Positions 1 through 6,838 of a stretch of 26,295 nt of DNA are shown here, in pieces. Each line of letters begins with the position of its first letter. Position 1 is the first letter of the stretch. The stretch lies in NCBI RefSeq assembly GCF_002399615.1, contig NZ_DHDZ01000038.1:41079-67373 (forward strand), read 5' to 3'. The notes beneath the pieces were generated by a model. That model was given only the letters and a program-made list of their open reading frames with translations, had not been told where the DNA came from and ran no database searches. This DNA comes from Pedobacter sp. UBA4863 (GTDB lineage: Bacteria > Bacteroidota > Bacteroidia > Sphingobacteriales > Sphingobacteriaceae). Both the position numbers and the translations under genes were made by a program.

Positions 1-792
1 CATCTTCCAAACAATGGTAGTTCCCTCCCATTCGTTTTGTTTTTTTAGTTCTGGAATGGCAATTAGCGATTTCTTTACTTGCCAAACAACTTTCTCATTT
101 TGTGCCAGCTCCAACACTAGTATTGTTTTGTAAACGTTATCGCCAAAACGAACGGTAAAAGTTTCTCCTTCTTTATTGGCAAAACCTCCGAACATTTCTG
201 TCCACCAAAGTGGGATTTTGTTAGTCAGCGCCTCAAAGACCTTGGCTACCGTGGTGTTTATTTCTAAATGACCAACGTAATTGGGTGCTTGTTTATCTGC
301 CATTTCGTTAAGTTGATGTGTGTGCCTTTGCGTATGATAAATCAAAAAACTAATCAGCTCTTGTCTGGTTAAAAAGCCCATATAAGGCATTTCGAAATCT
401 AAACAGGTTAGGCTTAAATCTAAACCTGGCAGTATATCGGTTACAGATTTTTCGATGGCATTTAATTGCTCCAACAAAACTTGTTTGTTATAAATTTGAT
501 CTGCCGGTTCAATAAATTCTGGCGAAGTAAATTTAGAAACGAAATCTAAAAAGATACCTTTCAGTTGTGCTATCTTTCCATCAACTTTGCCTTCGGTGGC
601 TTTGGTATTTCCCAAAAGCACCTTATCAATATCGGTACCCGCTAATATCAAATGTTGTGCTACCATTGCCGGCGACCAATTACTTTTCGCTGGTTTTTCA
701 TTAAACGCAGTTTCATTAAAGCGTTGAATGGCTTTTGCTAACCCAGAAAAAGTATCTTCCAAGCTTTTTAGTAAGGTGGCATTAATGTCCAT
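1..792 (-). CDS. DinB-like/SRPBCC fusion protein, C-terminus cut by window edge
   Basis: The minus-strand frame is open from an ATG at 792 to the window start, giving 264 codons with no stop, so the C-terminus lies outside. Residues about 1-160 look like a DinB_2 four-helix bundle. Histidines in AQHLILAG and in YHTQRHTHQL sit where this fold usually binds a divalent metal. From about residue 170 (GHLEINTTVAKVFEAL, then WWTEMFGG) the sequence turns into an SRPBCC/AHSA1-type ligand-binding domain. DinB-fold proteins include thiol-dependent transferases and damage-inducible proteins, but the substrate here is unknown. The ATG lies three bases after the stop of the neighbouring DinB gene, so the two are probably co-transcribed and translationally coupled. 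The domain assignment is fairly secure; the function is not. Confidence 0.75.
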   Translation of the reverse strand, partial: MDINATLLKSLEDTFSGLAKAIQRFNETAFNEKPAKSNWSPAMVAQHLILAGTDIDKVLLGNTKATEGKVDGKIAQLKGIFLDFVSKFTSPEFIEPADQIYNKQVLLEQLNAIEKSVTDILPGLDLSLTCLDFEMPYMGFLTRQELISFLIYHTQRHTHQLNEMADKQAPNYVGHLEINTTVAKVFEALTNKIPLWWTEMFGGFANKEGETFTVRFGDNVYKTILVLELAQNEKVVWQVKKSLIAIPELKKQNEWEGTTIVWKM

Positions 793-795
793 ATG

Positions 796-1302
796 CTACA
801 TGTATTTCATTGCTTCGTAACCTAACAACCTACGCCAAAGGGCAATTTGGCCAATGCAATTGGCTTCGCGATAGGTATTAAAACTTACCATTTCAAATAA
901 AGGAAAACTCATCTGTTCTACTGGAAAATCAATTACTTTATCCAATTCTTCGTCTGTTACATTTAACAGTTTTTCCCTCAAAATGGGCGATATTTTATCC
1001 CACTCTGTTTCATACGATTTTAAGGGTGGATATTTTTCCTCTTTAATGCCTTGATGGTGCTTAAACAATTCATTTGCGCCAGATTTTAAATCAACGCCTA
1101 ACAAATTAGCCAACTCAAAGCGTTCTTGCAGTAAGCTTCCGGCCAGCCAATTAACATGGTTTGCCTTTGTACCTAAACGTTTTAACGCATCTTCGTCATT
1201 AATACCAGCCAACACACTATGGTAAAAGGTAGTTTGCATATCGTACAACACCAAAAAACCATACATTCTATTACTTATTGGTTTCAAATCCATAATATTC
1301 AA
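796..1302 (-). CDS. DinB superfamily protein
   Basis: A 168-residue protein, the usual length for a single DinB-fold domain. Recognisable parts are the first-helix histidine in ANHVNWLAGSLLQ (about residues 47-59) and the closing helix IGQIALWRRLLGYEAMKYM, which is typical of DinB_2 proteins. In many relatives the residues just before IGQI form an HxxxH metal-binding pair. Here the stretch reads TYREANCIGQI, so those histidines are absent and the protein may not bind metal in the usual way. It is the first gene of a two-gene minus-strand unit, with the fusion gene starting three bases after its stop. The start could be the first ATG or the ATG three codons later. No specific function can be given. 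Confidence 0.75.
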   Translation of the reverse strand: MNIMDLKPISNRMYGFLVLYDMQTTFYHSVLAGINDEDALKRLGTKANHVNWLAGSLLQERFELANLLGVDLKSGANELFKHHQGIKEEKYPPLKSYETEWDKISPILREKLLNVTDEELDKVIDFPVEQMSFPLFEMVSFNTYREANCIGQIALWRRLLGYEAMKYM

Positions 1303-1412
1303 GTTTTATGATACTAAATTACAAGCTCTTTTATCCAATTCAGACTATTATTATTGTCAAAATTTGGGGGCATTCGAGACATTTAGTATTTTAGTTTAAC
1401 CAATACATAAAC

Positions 1413-2088
1413 ATGAAAAAAATAGGATTGTTGTTAAGTGCAGACTACAAATTATTAAGTGTAGCCGCTGTGTTAGAGGTTTTTGAAACCGTAAATAAAT
1501 TTTCTATAGCTGACTGTTGATGCCAGTACGGGATTCGCAACTGCTTTTCCGCAGGTAAAGTTAAAGGTAGATAAAACGGTAACACAAGACGACCGTTTAT
1601 ACACCAGTGGCGGTGCTACCTCTTCATTTCACTTGTTATTACATTTGATACACGAATACTGTGGCCGGGCAATGGCCATACGCATTGCCAAAGTGTTTGC
1701 CATTGATATGGATCGTGAAAACCAATCTTATTTCAGTACTTTCCAACCATCTAAAGACCATACAGATGAATTAGTTGCCATTGCGCAACGCAAAATTGAG
1801 CAAAACTACCAGGGGGCAGCAACCATTGAAGAACTGATTAAGGACATTCCGTCGAGCCGTAGAAACATTGTGCGTAGGTTTAAGCACATTACCGGCATTA
1901 CACCTATAGAATATTTACAGCAAACTAGAATTGATGCAGCAAAAAAACTGCTAGAAAAAACCAGTCAACAAATGAACGAGATTATTTACAGTTCTGGCTA
2001 TACTGACCCTAAGGCATTTAGAAAATTATTTAAGAAAAGCGTAGGAATGACACCAACGCAGTATAGAGAGAAATTTCAGATGAGGTAG
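1413..2088 (+). pseudogene. GlxA-family regulator (DJ-1/PfpI-like domain plus AraC HTH), internally deleted and frameshifted
   Basis: The N-terminal start is intact: ATG at 1413 encodes MKKIGLLLSADYKLLSVAAV, like the opening of DJ-1/PfpI-type domains of GlxA regulators. After 35 codons the frame meets TGA at 1516-1518. From about 1510 a different frame encodes LTVDASTGFATAFPQVKLK, then YTSGGATSSFHLLLHL, the end of that domain, and then a complete AraC helix-turn-helix region (SRRNIVRRFKHITGITPIEY...YTDPKAFRKLFKKSVGMTPTQYR) ending at 2088. A normal member is about 320 residues, so roughly 100 residues from the middle of the ligand-sensing domain are missing and the frame has changed. A shortened protein could still start at TTG 1633 (151 residues, HTH only), but nothing shows that it does. 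It diverges from the DinB pair. Confidence 0.85.
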
Positions 2089-2096
2089 ATGGCGTT

Positions 2097-2131
2097 TATT
2101 AGCGTAGATTAAACTTACACCTACGCTAATA
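2097..2131. terminator. Bidirectional hairpin between convergent genes
   Basis: Eleven-base arms TATTAGCGTAG (2097-2107) and CTACGCTAATA (2121-2131) enclose a 13-base loop. The hairpin sits between the plus-strand regulator pseudogene and the minus-strand DUF3347 gene and can serve both directions. It lacks a long T run, so strength is uncertain. Confidence 0.6.
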
Positions 2132-2163
2132 CAAACTGCAGTAGCTATTACTTGGTCCACCCG

Positions 2164-2697
2164 CTATTTGAGAGTTTCTTTAATTTCGCCACAATCTAAC
2201 ATACTATCACCATAATATGGATTTCTGATCTGTTGCTGATTACTTAACCAAGAAGCACCTTTATCATTTAATGACATTGGACAGTATTCTAGGTAAATCT
2301 CTCCATATTGCAAACCAATAGCCTTTACTTTTGCAATCATCTCGTTACTTAAATCAGCGAACAAAGTCCGTTGCACTTCAATAGCTGAAGCAGCAGTAAT
2401 TTTGGAAGCAAAATGAACTAGTTTCTCGCCATCCTTTAATGCTTTTGCGCCTAATTCTAAGGCCATACTCGCTTCTTTAGCCGTAGTCAAATCTGAGTTT
2501 ATTAAAGCGTTGCTTAACAGAAGGTATTGCTGATACACCACATTTAATTGGTCGTTTTTTAACAATACATTATTTGAAGTTGTGGTTACTACTGCCTTTT
2601 CTTTGACTACAGTTTCTACCTTTTTTTCTTCATTTTTTTGATTATTACAGGCACTAAAAAATACCACTGCTATTACTACGATAATGTTTTTTTTCAT
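2164..2697 (-). CDS. DUF3347 lipoprotein, probable copper-binding
   Basis: A 177-residue protein with a lipoprotein signal: a hydrophobic stretch ends at FFSAC with the lipidated cysteine at residue 17. A Lys/Glu/Val-rich linker follows, then a DUF3347 domain from about residue 45. The C-terminal signature is clear: YCPM (Cys139, Met141), GASWLS (Trp150), IRNPYYGDSMLDCG (Met166, Cys169). The Cys/Met pairs resemble soft-metal ligands, and DUF3347 is commonly found at the end of CusB-type adaptors or beside copper efflux genes, as here. It probably binds Cu(I) in the periplasm for the adjacent pump, which is inference from context. A terminator-like hairpin separates it from the upstream adaptor gene, so it may have its own promoter or depend on readthrough. 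Confidence 0.8.
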   Translation of the reverse strand: MKKNIIVVIAVVFFSACNNQKNEEKKVETVVKEKAVVTTTSNNVLLKNDQLNVVYQQYLLLSNALINSDLTTAKEASMALELGAKALKDGEKLVHFASKITAASAIEVQRTLFADLSNEMIAKVKAIGLQYGEIYLEYCPMSLNDKGASWLSNQQQIRNPYYGDSMLDCGEIKETLK

Positions 2698-2727
2698 TGT
2701 TGTTGTTTAATTATTTTTTGTGTCGGG

Positions 2728-2759
2728 CTGAGCTTGTCGAAGTCATTTCTACAAGCTCA
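2728..2759. repeat. Interspersed repeat with CTGAGCTTGTCGAAG core and inverted arms
   Basis: Arms TGAGCTTGT (2729-2737) and ACAAGCTCA (2751-2759) form a hairpin. The 15-base core CTGAGCTTGTCGAAG at 2728-2742 recurs with one change on the opposite strand at 8896-8910, so this is a dispersed repeat rather than a chance hairpin. Confidence 0.6.
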
Positions 2760-2777
2760 ATGCAACACTAAACACTA

Positions 2778-2810
2778 AGGCATACGAAGTTTTAAAAATT
2801 CCGTATGCCT
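2778..2810 (-). terminator. Hairpin after the HMBD-type adaptor gene
   Basis: Nine-base arms AGGCATACG (2778-2786) and CGTATGCCT (2802-2810) around an A/T-rich loop lie 8 bases downstream of the stop of the adaptor gene on the minus strand. The position suits termination of the pump operon. No strong T tail follows, so it may only attenuate. Confidence 0.5.
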
Positions 2811-2818
2811 AAGCCTAT

Positions 2819-4030
2819 TTACCCCAGCGGATGCTTTCCTCTTTTTAGCACATATTCGCTGTAAAGCAGGTAGGCTCCGGTAATTACTACTTCATCGCCA
2901 GTAGCTAAACCAGAAGTAATCTGAACATTGCTTCCATTTGCTTTACCTGTACTTACGGGCACTGGTTCGAAACTCTCTTTTCCTGTTTTAATCCACACAT
3001 GCTCGCCTTTCGCATCACGAATTATGGCATCTACAGGTAAACTCATTCCTCCATCAACGGCTTGCGAAGCCAACATTACCTTTACTTGCAAACCGGGTTG
3101 CCATTGCCCATTCGGATTAGTAATGCTTCCTCTAATTTGTGTAAGTTGGGTGCCTGCCCGCAGCGATGGATTAATAAAATCAACTTTCATTGTCTGGGCT
3201 TGGTCTTCCCATCCATTTACCACTACCTTTAATTGCTGCCCCTGCTTAATCTGCTTCATCTCGTTTGGATAAACATCTACCTCTACCCATAATTTCCCAT
3301 AACCTTCCAATCGCATAATCGGAGTACCTTCAGCCACATATTGACCTTGGGTAATGCCCAGCTCGGCCACTGTACCACCTTGCGTAGCATATATGGTAAC
3401 GTAAGGATTTTTCTGTTGAGTTTTAGTCAGTTGCTGTAACTGCGTTTCTGTTTGTCCGTACAATAACAATTTCTGCTTAGCTGATGACACCAATTGTTGC
3501 TCCAATTTATCGCCAGCAAACTGCTTTTGTTGTGCCAAGGCCATCAAGTATTCTTGTTGTAAGGTGGCCAATTGCTCGGCATACAACCTGTATAAAGGCT
3601 GCCCTTTACTAATAACAACTCCAATTTCTCTTACAAACAACTCCTCTACTCTGCCTGACACTTTTGCCGAGATATAATTGCTTTGCTGAGGATCGACCAC
3701 CAACCTGCCATTCAATACGCTTTGATTGGCAACATCGCCGCTATTTCCCTCTCCTATTTTAATGGTTTTAATATTGGCGAGTAATTGTCTTTGCGCATCG
3801 AGCTTGATGCTTTTATCATCACTATTTTTTTCGAAAGGCACTAAATCCATTGCACAAATCGGGCAAGTTCCCATCTCGTGCTCAATGATCTGCGGATGCA
3901 TTGGGCATGTAAAGGTTTGCTGTTTTGCTTTAGCTGATTTGTCTTCGGTTTTTTGCTCTCCGCTACAGCCTACGCCAACAATTAAGCTGAGGAGGAATAG
4001 AATAAATATGATATGTTTAATTCTTTTCAT
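2819..4030 (-). CDS. cusB: CusB-type RND periplasmic adaptor with heavy-metal-binding domain (lipoprotein)
   Basis: A 403-residue membrane fusion protein linking the inner-membrane CusA pump to the outer membrane channel. The signal peptide ends in VGVGC with Cys22 as the lipidation site. Residues 40-66 are an HMBD domain: TCPMHPQI followed by GTCPICAMDLVP, giving Cys42, Met44, His45, Cys56, Cys59 and Met61 as likely Cu(I)/Ag(I) ligands. The adaptor body follows: SAKVSGRVEELFV barrel-sandwich half, a Gln/Leu-rich alpha-hairpin (about 150-205), the second lipoyl half (YVTIYATQGGTV...GITQGQYVAEGTPIMRL), a beta-barrel domain, and a membrane-proximal end (SGLATGDEVVITGAYLL). It is the last of the four main pump genes and the second adaptor of the locus. 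Having two different CusB-like adaptors with one pump is notable. A hairpin terminator follows. Confidence 0.85.
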   Translation of the reverse strand: MKRIKHIIFILFLLSLIVGVGCSGEQKTEDKSAKAKQQTFTCPMHPQIIEHEMGTCPICAMDLVPFEKNSDDKSIKLDAQRQLLANIKTIKIGEGNSGDVANQSVLNGRLVVDPQQSNYISAKVSGRVEELFVREIGVVISKGQPLYRLYAEQLATLQQEYLMALAQQKQFAGDKLEQQLVSSAKQKLLLYGQTETQLQQLTKTQQKNPYVTIYATQGGTVAELGITQGQYVAEGTPIMRLEGYGKLWVEVDVYPNEMKQIKQGQQLKVVVNGWEDQAQTMKVDFINPSLRAGTQLTQIRGSITNPNGQWQPGLQVKVMLASQAVDGGMSLPVDAIIRDAKGEHVWIKTGKESFEPVPVSTGKANGSNVQITSGLATGDEVVITGAYLLYSEYVLKRGKHPLG

Positions 4031-4045
4031 TTGTATTTAGTTTTG

Positions 4046-4116
4046 GCCACAGATGCATAAATATTCTATTTGACCATTTTAATTTTATAAGAAAATTTAA
4101 TCTGTGCATCTGTGGC
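4046..4116. repeat. Inverted repeat with GCCACAGATGCA arms between the two adaptor genes
   Basis: Perfect 12-base arms GCCACAGATGCA (4046-4057) and TGCATCTGTGGC (4105-4116) flank a 47-base A/T-rich centre. The outer end runs into the stop codon (TAG, 4118-4116) of the upstream adaptor gene. It fills almost the whole 85-base gap and differs in sequence from the CGTCATTT palindromes in the neighbouring gaps, so it is a second repeat family. Confidence 0.7.
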
Positions 4117-5330
4117 TAATTAGTTTGAGCTCTAATAAAACTTTCACTGTCCACCAAGTAAGCCGCGTTTTTAGCGAATTCCATATTGTTCACGTCCTCT
4201 TTCAACTGTACCATTCCGTTCATCCGCAAGCCAGTATTTAAGCTCATGCTTACAAACACGCCATTTTCTTTTTTAAAAGCCATACTTTGAGCACCTATAT
4301 TTACCACTGCCGATTGGGGCAACCAATAACTTTGCGGTACCAACACCGGGATTTTCGCCGTCAGCATTTCTCCTGCCTTAAACTTGCCTTTGTTGAGGTA
4401 AACTCTCGCTACTGTGAAATTTTCTCCGGCTTTAATGATAGGCTGTATTAATCCTATGGTCGAAGTTTGGAAGCTATCCTCTTTAGCTGAAGTCTTGTAA
4501 AATGCCAATTTACTTCCTTTTTTAACCAAAGCACCTAAGCTGGGCTTCAAAGCAAATTCTGCTAATAATTGGTCGGATTTGTAAATAATGAAGATGCTTT
4601 GCCCTGCGCTCACATATTGGCCTTCCCTTAGCATCACTGGCGAATTTTCTATTTGAGAGCTCACCGCAGTACTCGGTGCAGTACTACCACCTCCGCCACT
4701 CATTCCCGACATACTGTCACCGCCACTCCCCCTACTTGGCGCATTTGCAGCATTCGCATTGTTATTTGCGAAAGTTTTCTCTAAAATATAGCCATCTGCC
4801 ATACTATAAACCGGGATACGGTAATTCACTTTTTTGGTTTGTAAAACCTGTTGGATGGTTTGATGGTTCATACCCAACAAGAATAGTCGTTGTTTAGCTT
4901 GTGCCAACAAACGTTCGTCGCCTACGCTTTGCGAGAGATAAATTAACTCTTGTTGTGCCGCAGCCAAATCAGGAGCGTAGATTTCAAACAACAACTGTCC
5001 TTTTTTAACAGGCTGATAATTGTACTTGATGTATAACTTTTCTAAACGACCTCCAACCCTACTGGCTACACTAGTTTCGCTACGTGTATCATAATTTACC
5101 ATTCCCTGCACTTCAGCAGTAAAAATCCTAGGCTCATAACTTGCTTTCACTATTTCGGTTTTAGCCACTACCTGCTCATTTGAAGGAGCAAGTAAAGCTT
5201 TCAAACTAGAATCTACGGTTACTTTTCCAATATCGAGATGATCTTTCTCTGGCTTGGTTTGGCAAGATGCGAGGAAGAGTATCGTTACTATCAACAGTGC
5301 CGTTTGCACTCCCTTTACCACGTTCGTCAT
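4116..5330 (-). CDS. CusB-type RND periplasmic adaptor (second adaptor, lipoprotein)
   Basis: A 404-residue efflux adaptor. With ATG at 5330 the protein begins MTNVVKGVQTALLIVTILFL and then ASC, a good lipoprotein signal with Cys23. The adaptor body has SRVGGRLEKLYIKYNYQPVK (lipoyl half), an alpha-hairpin rich in Gln/Ala/Leu, the other half (GQYVSAGQSIFIIYK), and a beta-barrel. A Gly/Ser/Met insertion (RGSGGDSMSGMSGGGGS) interrupts the body near residue 200 and could be a flexible Met-rich metal-sampling loop. The frame stays open upstream for 54 more codons to an ATG at 5492 inside the previous gene, but that would bury the signal peptide, so I reject it. The chosen ATG is the terminal ATGACG of the palindromic repeat at 5325-5414. 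It acts with the TolC-type and CusA genes upstream. Confidence 0.8.
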   Translation of the reverse strand: MTNVVKGVQTALLIVTILFLASCQTKPEKDHLDIGKVTVDSSLKALLAPSNEQVVAKTEIVKASYEPRIFTAEVQGMVNYDTRSETSVASRVGGRLEKLYIKYNYQPVKKGQLLFEIYAPDLAAAQQELIYLSQSVGDERLLAQAKQRLFLLGMNHQTIQQVLQTKKVNYRIPVYSMADGYILEKTFANNNANAANAPSRGSGGDSMSGMSGGGGSTAPSTAVSSQIENSPVMLREGQYVSAGQSIFIIYKSDQLLAEFALKPSLGALVKKGSKLAFYKTSAKEDSFQTSTIGLIQPIIKAGENFTVARVYLNKGKFKAGEMLTAKIPVLVPQSYWLPQSAVVNIGAQSMAFKKENGVFVSMSLNTGLRMNGMVQLKEDVNNMEFAKNAAYLVDSESFIRAQTN

Positions 5331-5414
5331 TTCGAACGCATGTGAGAAATCTTTGAGCTTTGAGATGCTATTTAAAAGATTTCTCCATTCCACTGCGTTC
5401 CAGTCGAAATGACG
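5325..5414. repeat. CGTCATTT palindromic element, copy 1 (90 bp)
   Basis: Outer arms CGTCATTTCGAACGCA and TGCGTTCCAGTCGAAATGACG pair with a small bulge, and inner arms GAGAAATCTTT and AAAGATTTCTC pair in turn, so the 90-base element folds into one long imperfect hairpin. It shares length, arms and inner motif with copy 2 (6739-6828). Read on the minus strand in the frame of the adjacent gene it has no stop and encodes a peptide like RHFDW...WRNL...KDFS...EMT. Confidence 0.85.
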
Positions 5415-5425
5415 ATTACTCCTTT

Positions 5426-5446
5426 TCTCTCCCCTTTGGGGAGAGA
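5426..5446. repeat. TCTCTCCCC/GGGGAGAGA hairpin repeat
   Basis: Nine-base perfect arms around a TTT loop lie between the TolC-gene stop and palindromic copy 1. On the minus strand it comes 24 bases after the stop and is followed by AAAAGG, not T residues, so a terminator role is doubtful. I think it is another dispersed repeat, but only one copy is in the window. Confidence 0.5.
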
Positions 5447-5469
5447 TGCCCGTATGGCAGAAAGGGGCT

Positions 5470-6744
5470 TTACCTATACAATTCCTTTTCATAATCCGCT
5501 ATCATTAAATAAAGTTTCAATTTTTCATCTAACACGTTATTCTGCATCATATTTAGCGCTTCCCACGAAGCGATCACCTCCGGTAATTCCATTTTATTTT
5601 CGCGATAGCTCAATACGTTTACATCTAATGTTTTTTGCAACGTTGGAATGATTTTTTGCTCCATAGCGGCTATTTGCTGCTGCATAGTCTTAATTTGATA
5701 TTGCATACCGTACAGCATTCCTTGGGTTTCTTGCAGCATGGCTGCTTTTTCCATCTGCATAGCTTCTACTTCGTACTGCATTCCTTTCACTTCCGATTTA
5801 TACATTTTTGAAGACCAAGGTGCGATTGGAATACTTACCATTCCCATTACGCTAAAAGCTTTGGGCATACCACCCGCCAAAGGCGACATGTGGTCAAACC
5901 GCAGTTTAAAACCTGGGCGGCTTTGTTTTTTCATTGCTTCAATATTTAATTGCATAGATTGGATATTGTAGTCCATTTTTGCAATGTCTTTTCTCGACAA
6001 AGCCAAACTACTAGTATCTAAACTTGTTGCTGCCACAAACTGAGGAATATAACTACTGTCAATCTTAAATTCGGTATTCCCTTGCTGGTTCATCATACTG
6101 TTTAACCAAGCCTTAGCTCTACCAATTTCTCCCTCTTGCATGCGTTTCATGTTTTCCGTTTCTTCTAACTTTGCCGAAGTTTGGTAAACGCTGCCTAATT
6201 TCGATTGATTAAAAGGATACCTAATTTCTTCTACCTTTTTCATTGTTTGCATAATTTGACTACTTTTTTCAAGTACTGCCAATTTTTGCTGCGCTACCAA
6301 CCAGGTGTAGTAAAGCTTTTTTGCTTGGGTTTTATAGTCGTTTAAGGTTACATCTCTAGTTGTTCGTTCCGCTTTAGCCTTCGACTCTATAAACTTCCTT
6401 TCCGCATTTAATTTTCCAAAATTTGGGATGTCTTGCTCTACTTGAAACATCACCGATCCCTTATCTTTTGCATCCATTACCATTTGTCCCGGATAGGGCG
6501 TCATAAAGGTTCCAATACCAACCATCGGCGCCATCCAAGCGGTAGCCGCTTTAGCATTGTATTGGTAACTTTCTGCCTTTAAACCATAAGATTTAAGTTG
6601 CAGGTTATTTTGGTCGATACGATTTAAGATGGTATCAAGAGAAAGGACTGGGGTTTGGGCTGTAGCTTTAAATGAGAACAGTGTTGTTGCTACCATCAAA
6701 AGCACAATTTTATTAACTCGCAGTGACGCCCAAAAATGCGTCAT
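5470..6744 (-). CDS. TolC/CusC-family outer membrane efflux protein
   Basis: With ATG at 6744 the product is 424 residues, normal for TolC-family channels. It opens MTHFWASLRVNKIVLLMVAT and then TLFSFKATAQ, a Sec signal with cleavage near ATAQ-TP. The mature part has the usual duplicated helical pattern: LSLDTILNRIDQNN, LKSYGLKAESYQY, FQVEQDIPNFGKLNAERKF, then long coiled segments, and in the second half GMVSIPIAPWSSKMYKSEV and ENKMELPEVIASWEALN. Methionines are frequent, which suits a copper/silver channel. An in-frame ATG at 6852 would add 36 codons read from a palindromic repeat in front of the signal peptide. I reject it because it would hide the signal. The used ATG is the last hexamer (ATGACG) of repeat copy 2. 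It is co-directional with the CusA part upstream. Confidence 0.82.
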   Translation of the reverse strand: MTHFWASLRVNKIVLLMVATTLFSFKATAQTPVLSLDTILNRIDQNNLQLKSYGLKAESYQYNAKAATAWMAPMVGIGTFMTPYPGQMVMDAKDKGSVMFQVEQDIPNFGKLNAERKFIESKAKAERTTRDVTLNDYKTQAKKLYYTWLVAQQKLAVLEKSSQIMQTMKKVEEIRYPFNQSKLGSVYQTSAKLEETENMKRMQEGEIGRAKAWLNSMMNQQGNTEFKIDSSYIPQFVAATSLDTSSLALSRKDIAKMDYNIQSMQLNIEAMKKQSRPGFKLRFDHMSPLAGGMPKAFSVMGMVSIPIAPWSSKMYKSEVKGMQYEVEAMQMEKAAMLQETQGMLYGMQYQIKTMQQQIAAMEQKIIPTLQKTLDVNVLSYRENKMELPEVIASWEALNMMQNNVLDEKLKLYLMIADYEKELYR

Positions 6745-6828
6745 TTCGAGCGTAGCCGAGAAATCTTTGAACAATGATAAACTACTCGAAAGATTTCTCC
6801 ATTTCGCTACGCTCCAGTCGAAATGACG
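6739..6828. repeat. CGTCATTT palindromic element, copy 2 (90 bp)
   Basis: Arms CGTCATTTCGAGCGTAGC and GCTACGCTCCAGTCGAAATG, then inner GAGAAATCTTT and AAAGATTTCTC. It has the same length and orientation as copy 1 and lies in the gap between the CusA C-terminal ORF and the TolC gene. Its left end carries the start codon of the TolC gene at 6744-6742. Confidence 0.88.
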
Positions 6829-6838
6829 TAAAATAAAT

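Noticed and set aside
4116..5492. A longer adaptor protein starting at 5492.
   Set aside because: It would put 54 residues, mostly repeat-encoded, before a clear lipoprotein signal peptide. ATG 5330 gives a normal lipoprotein.
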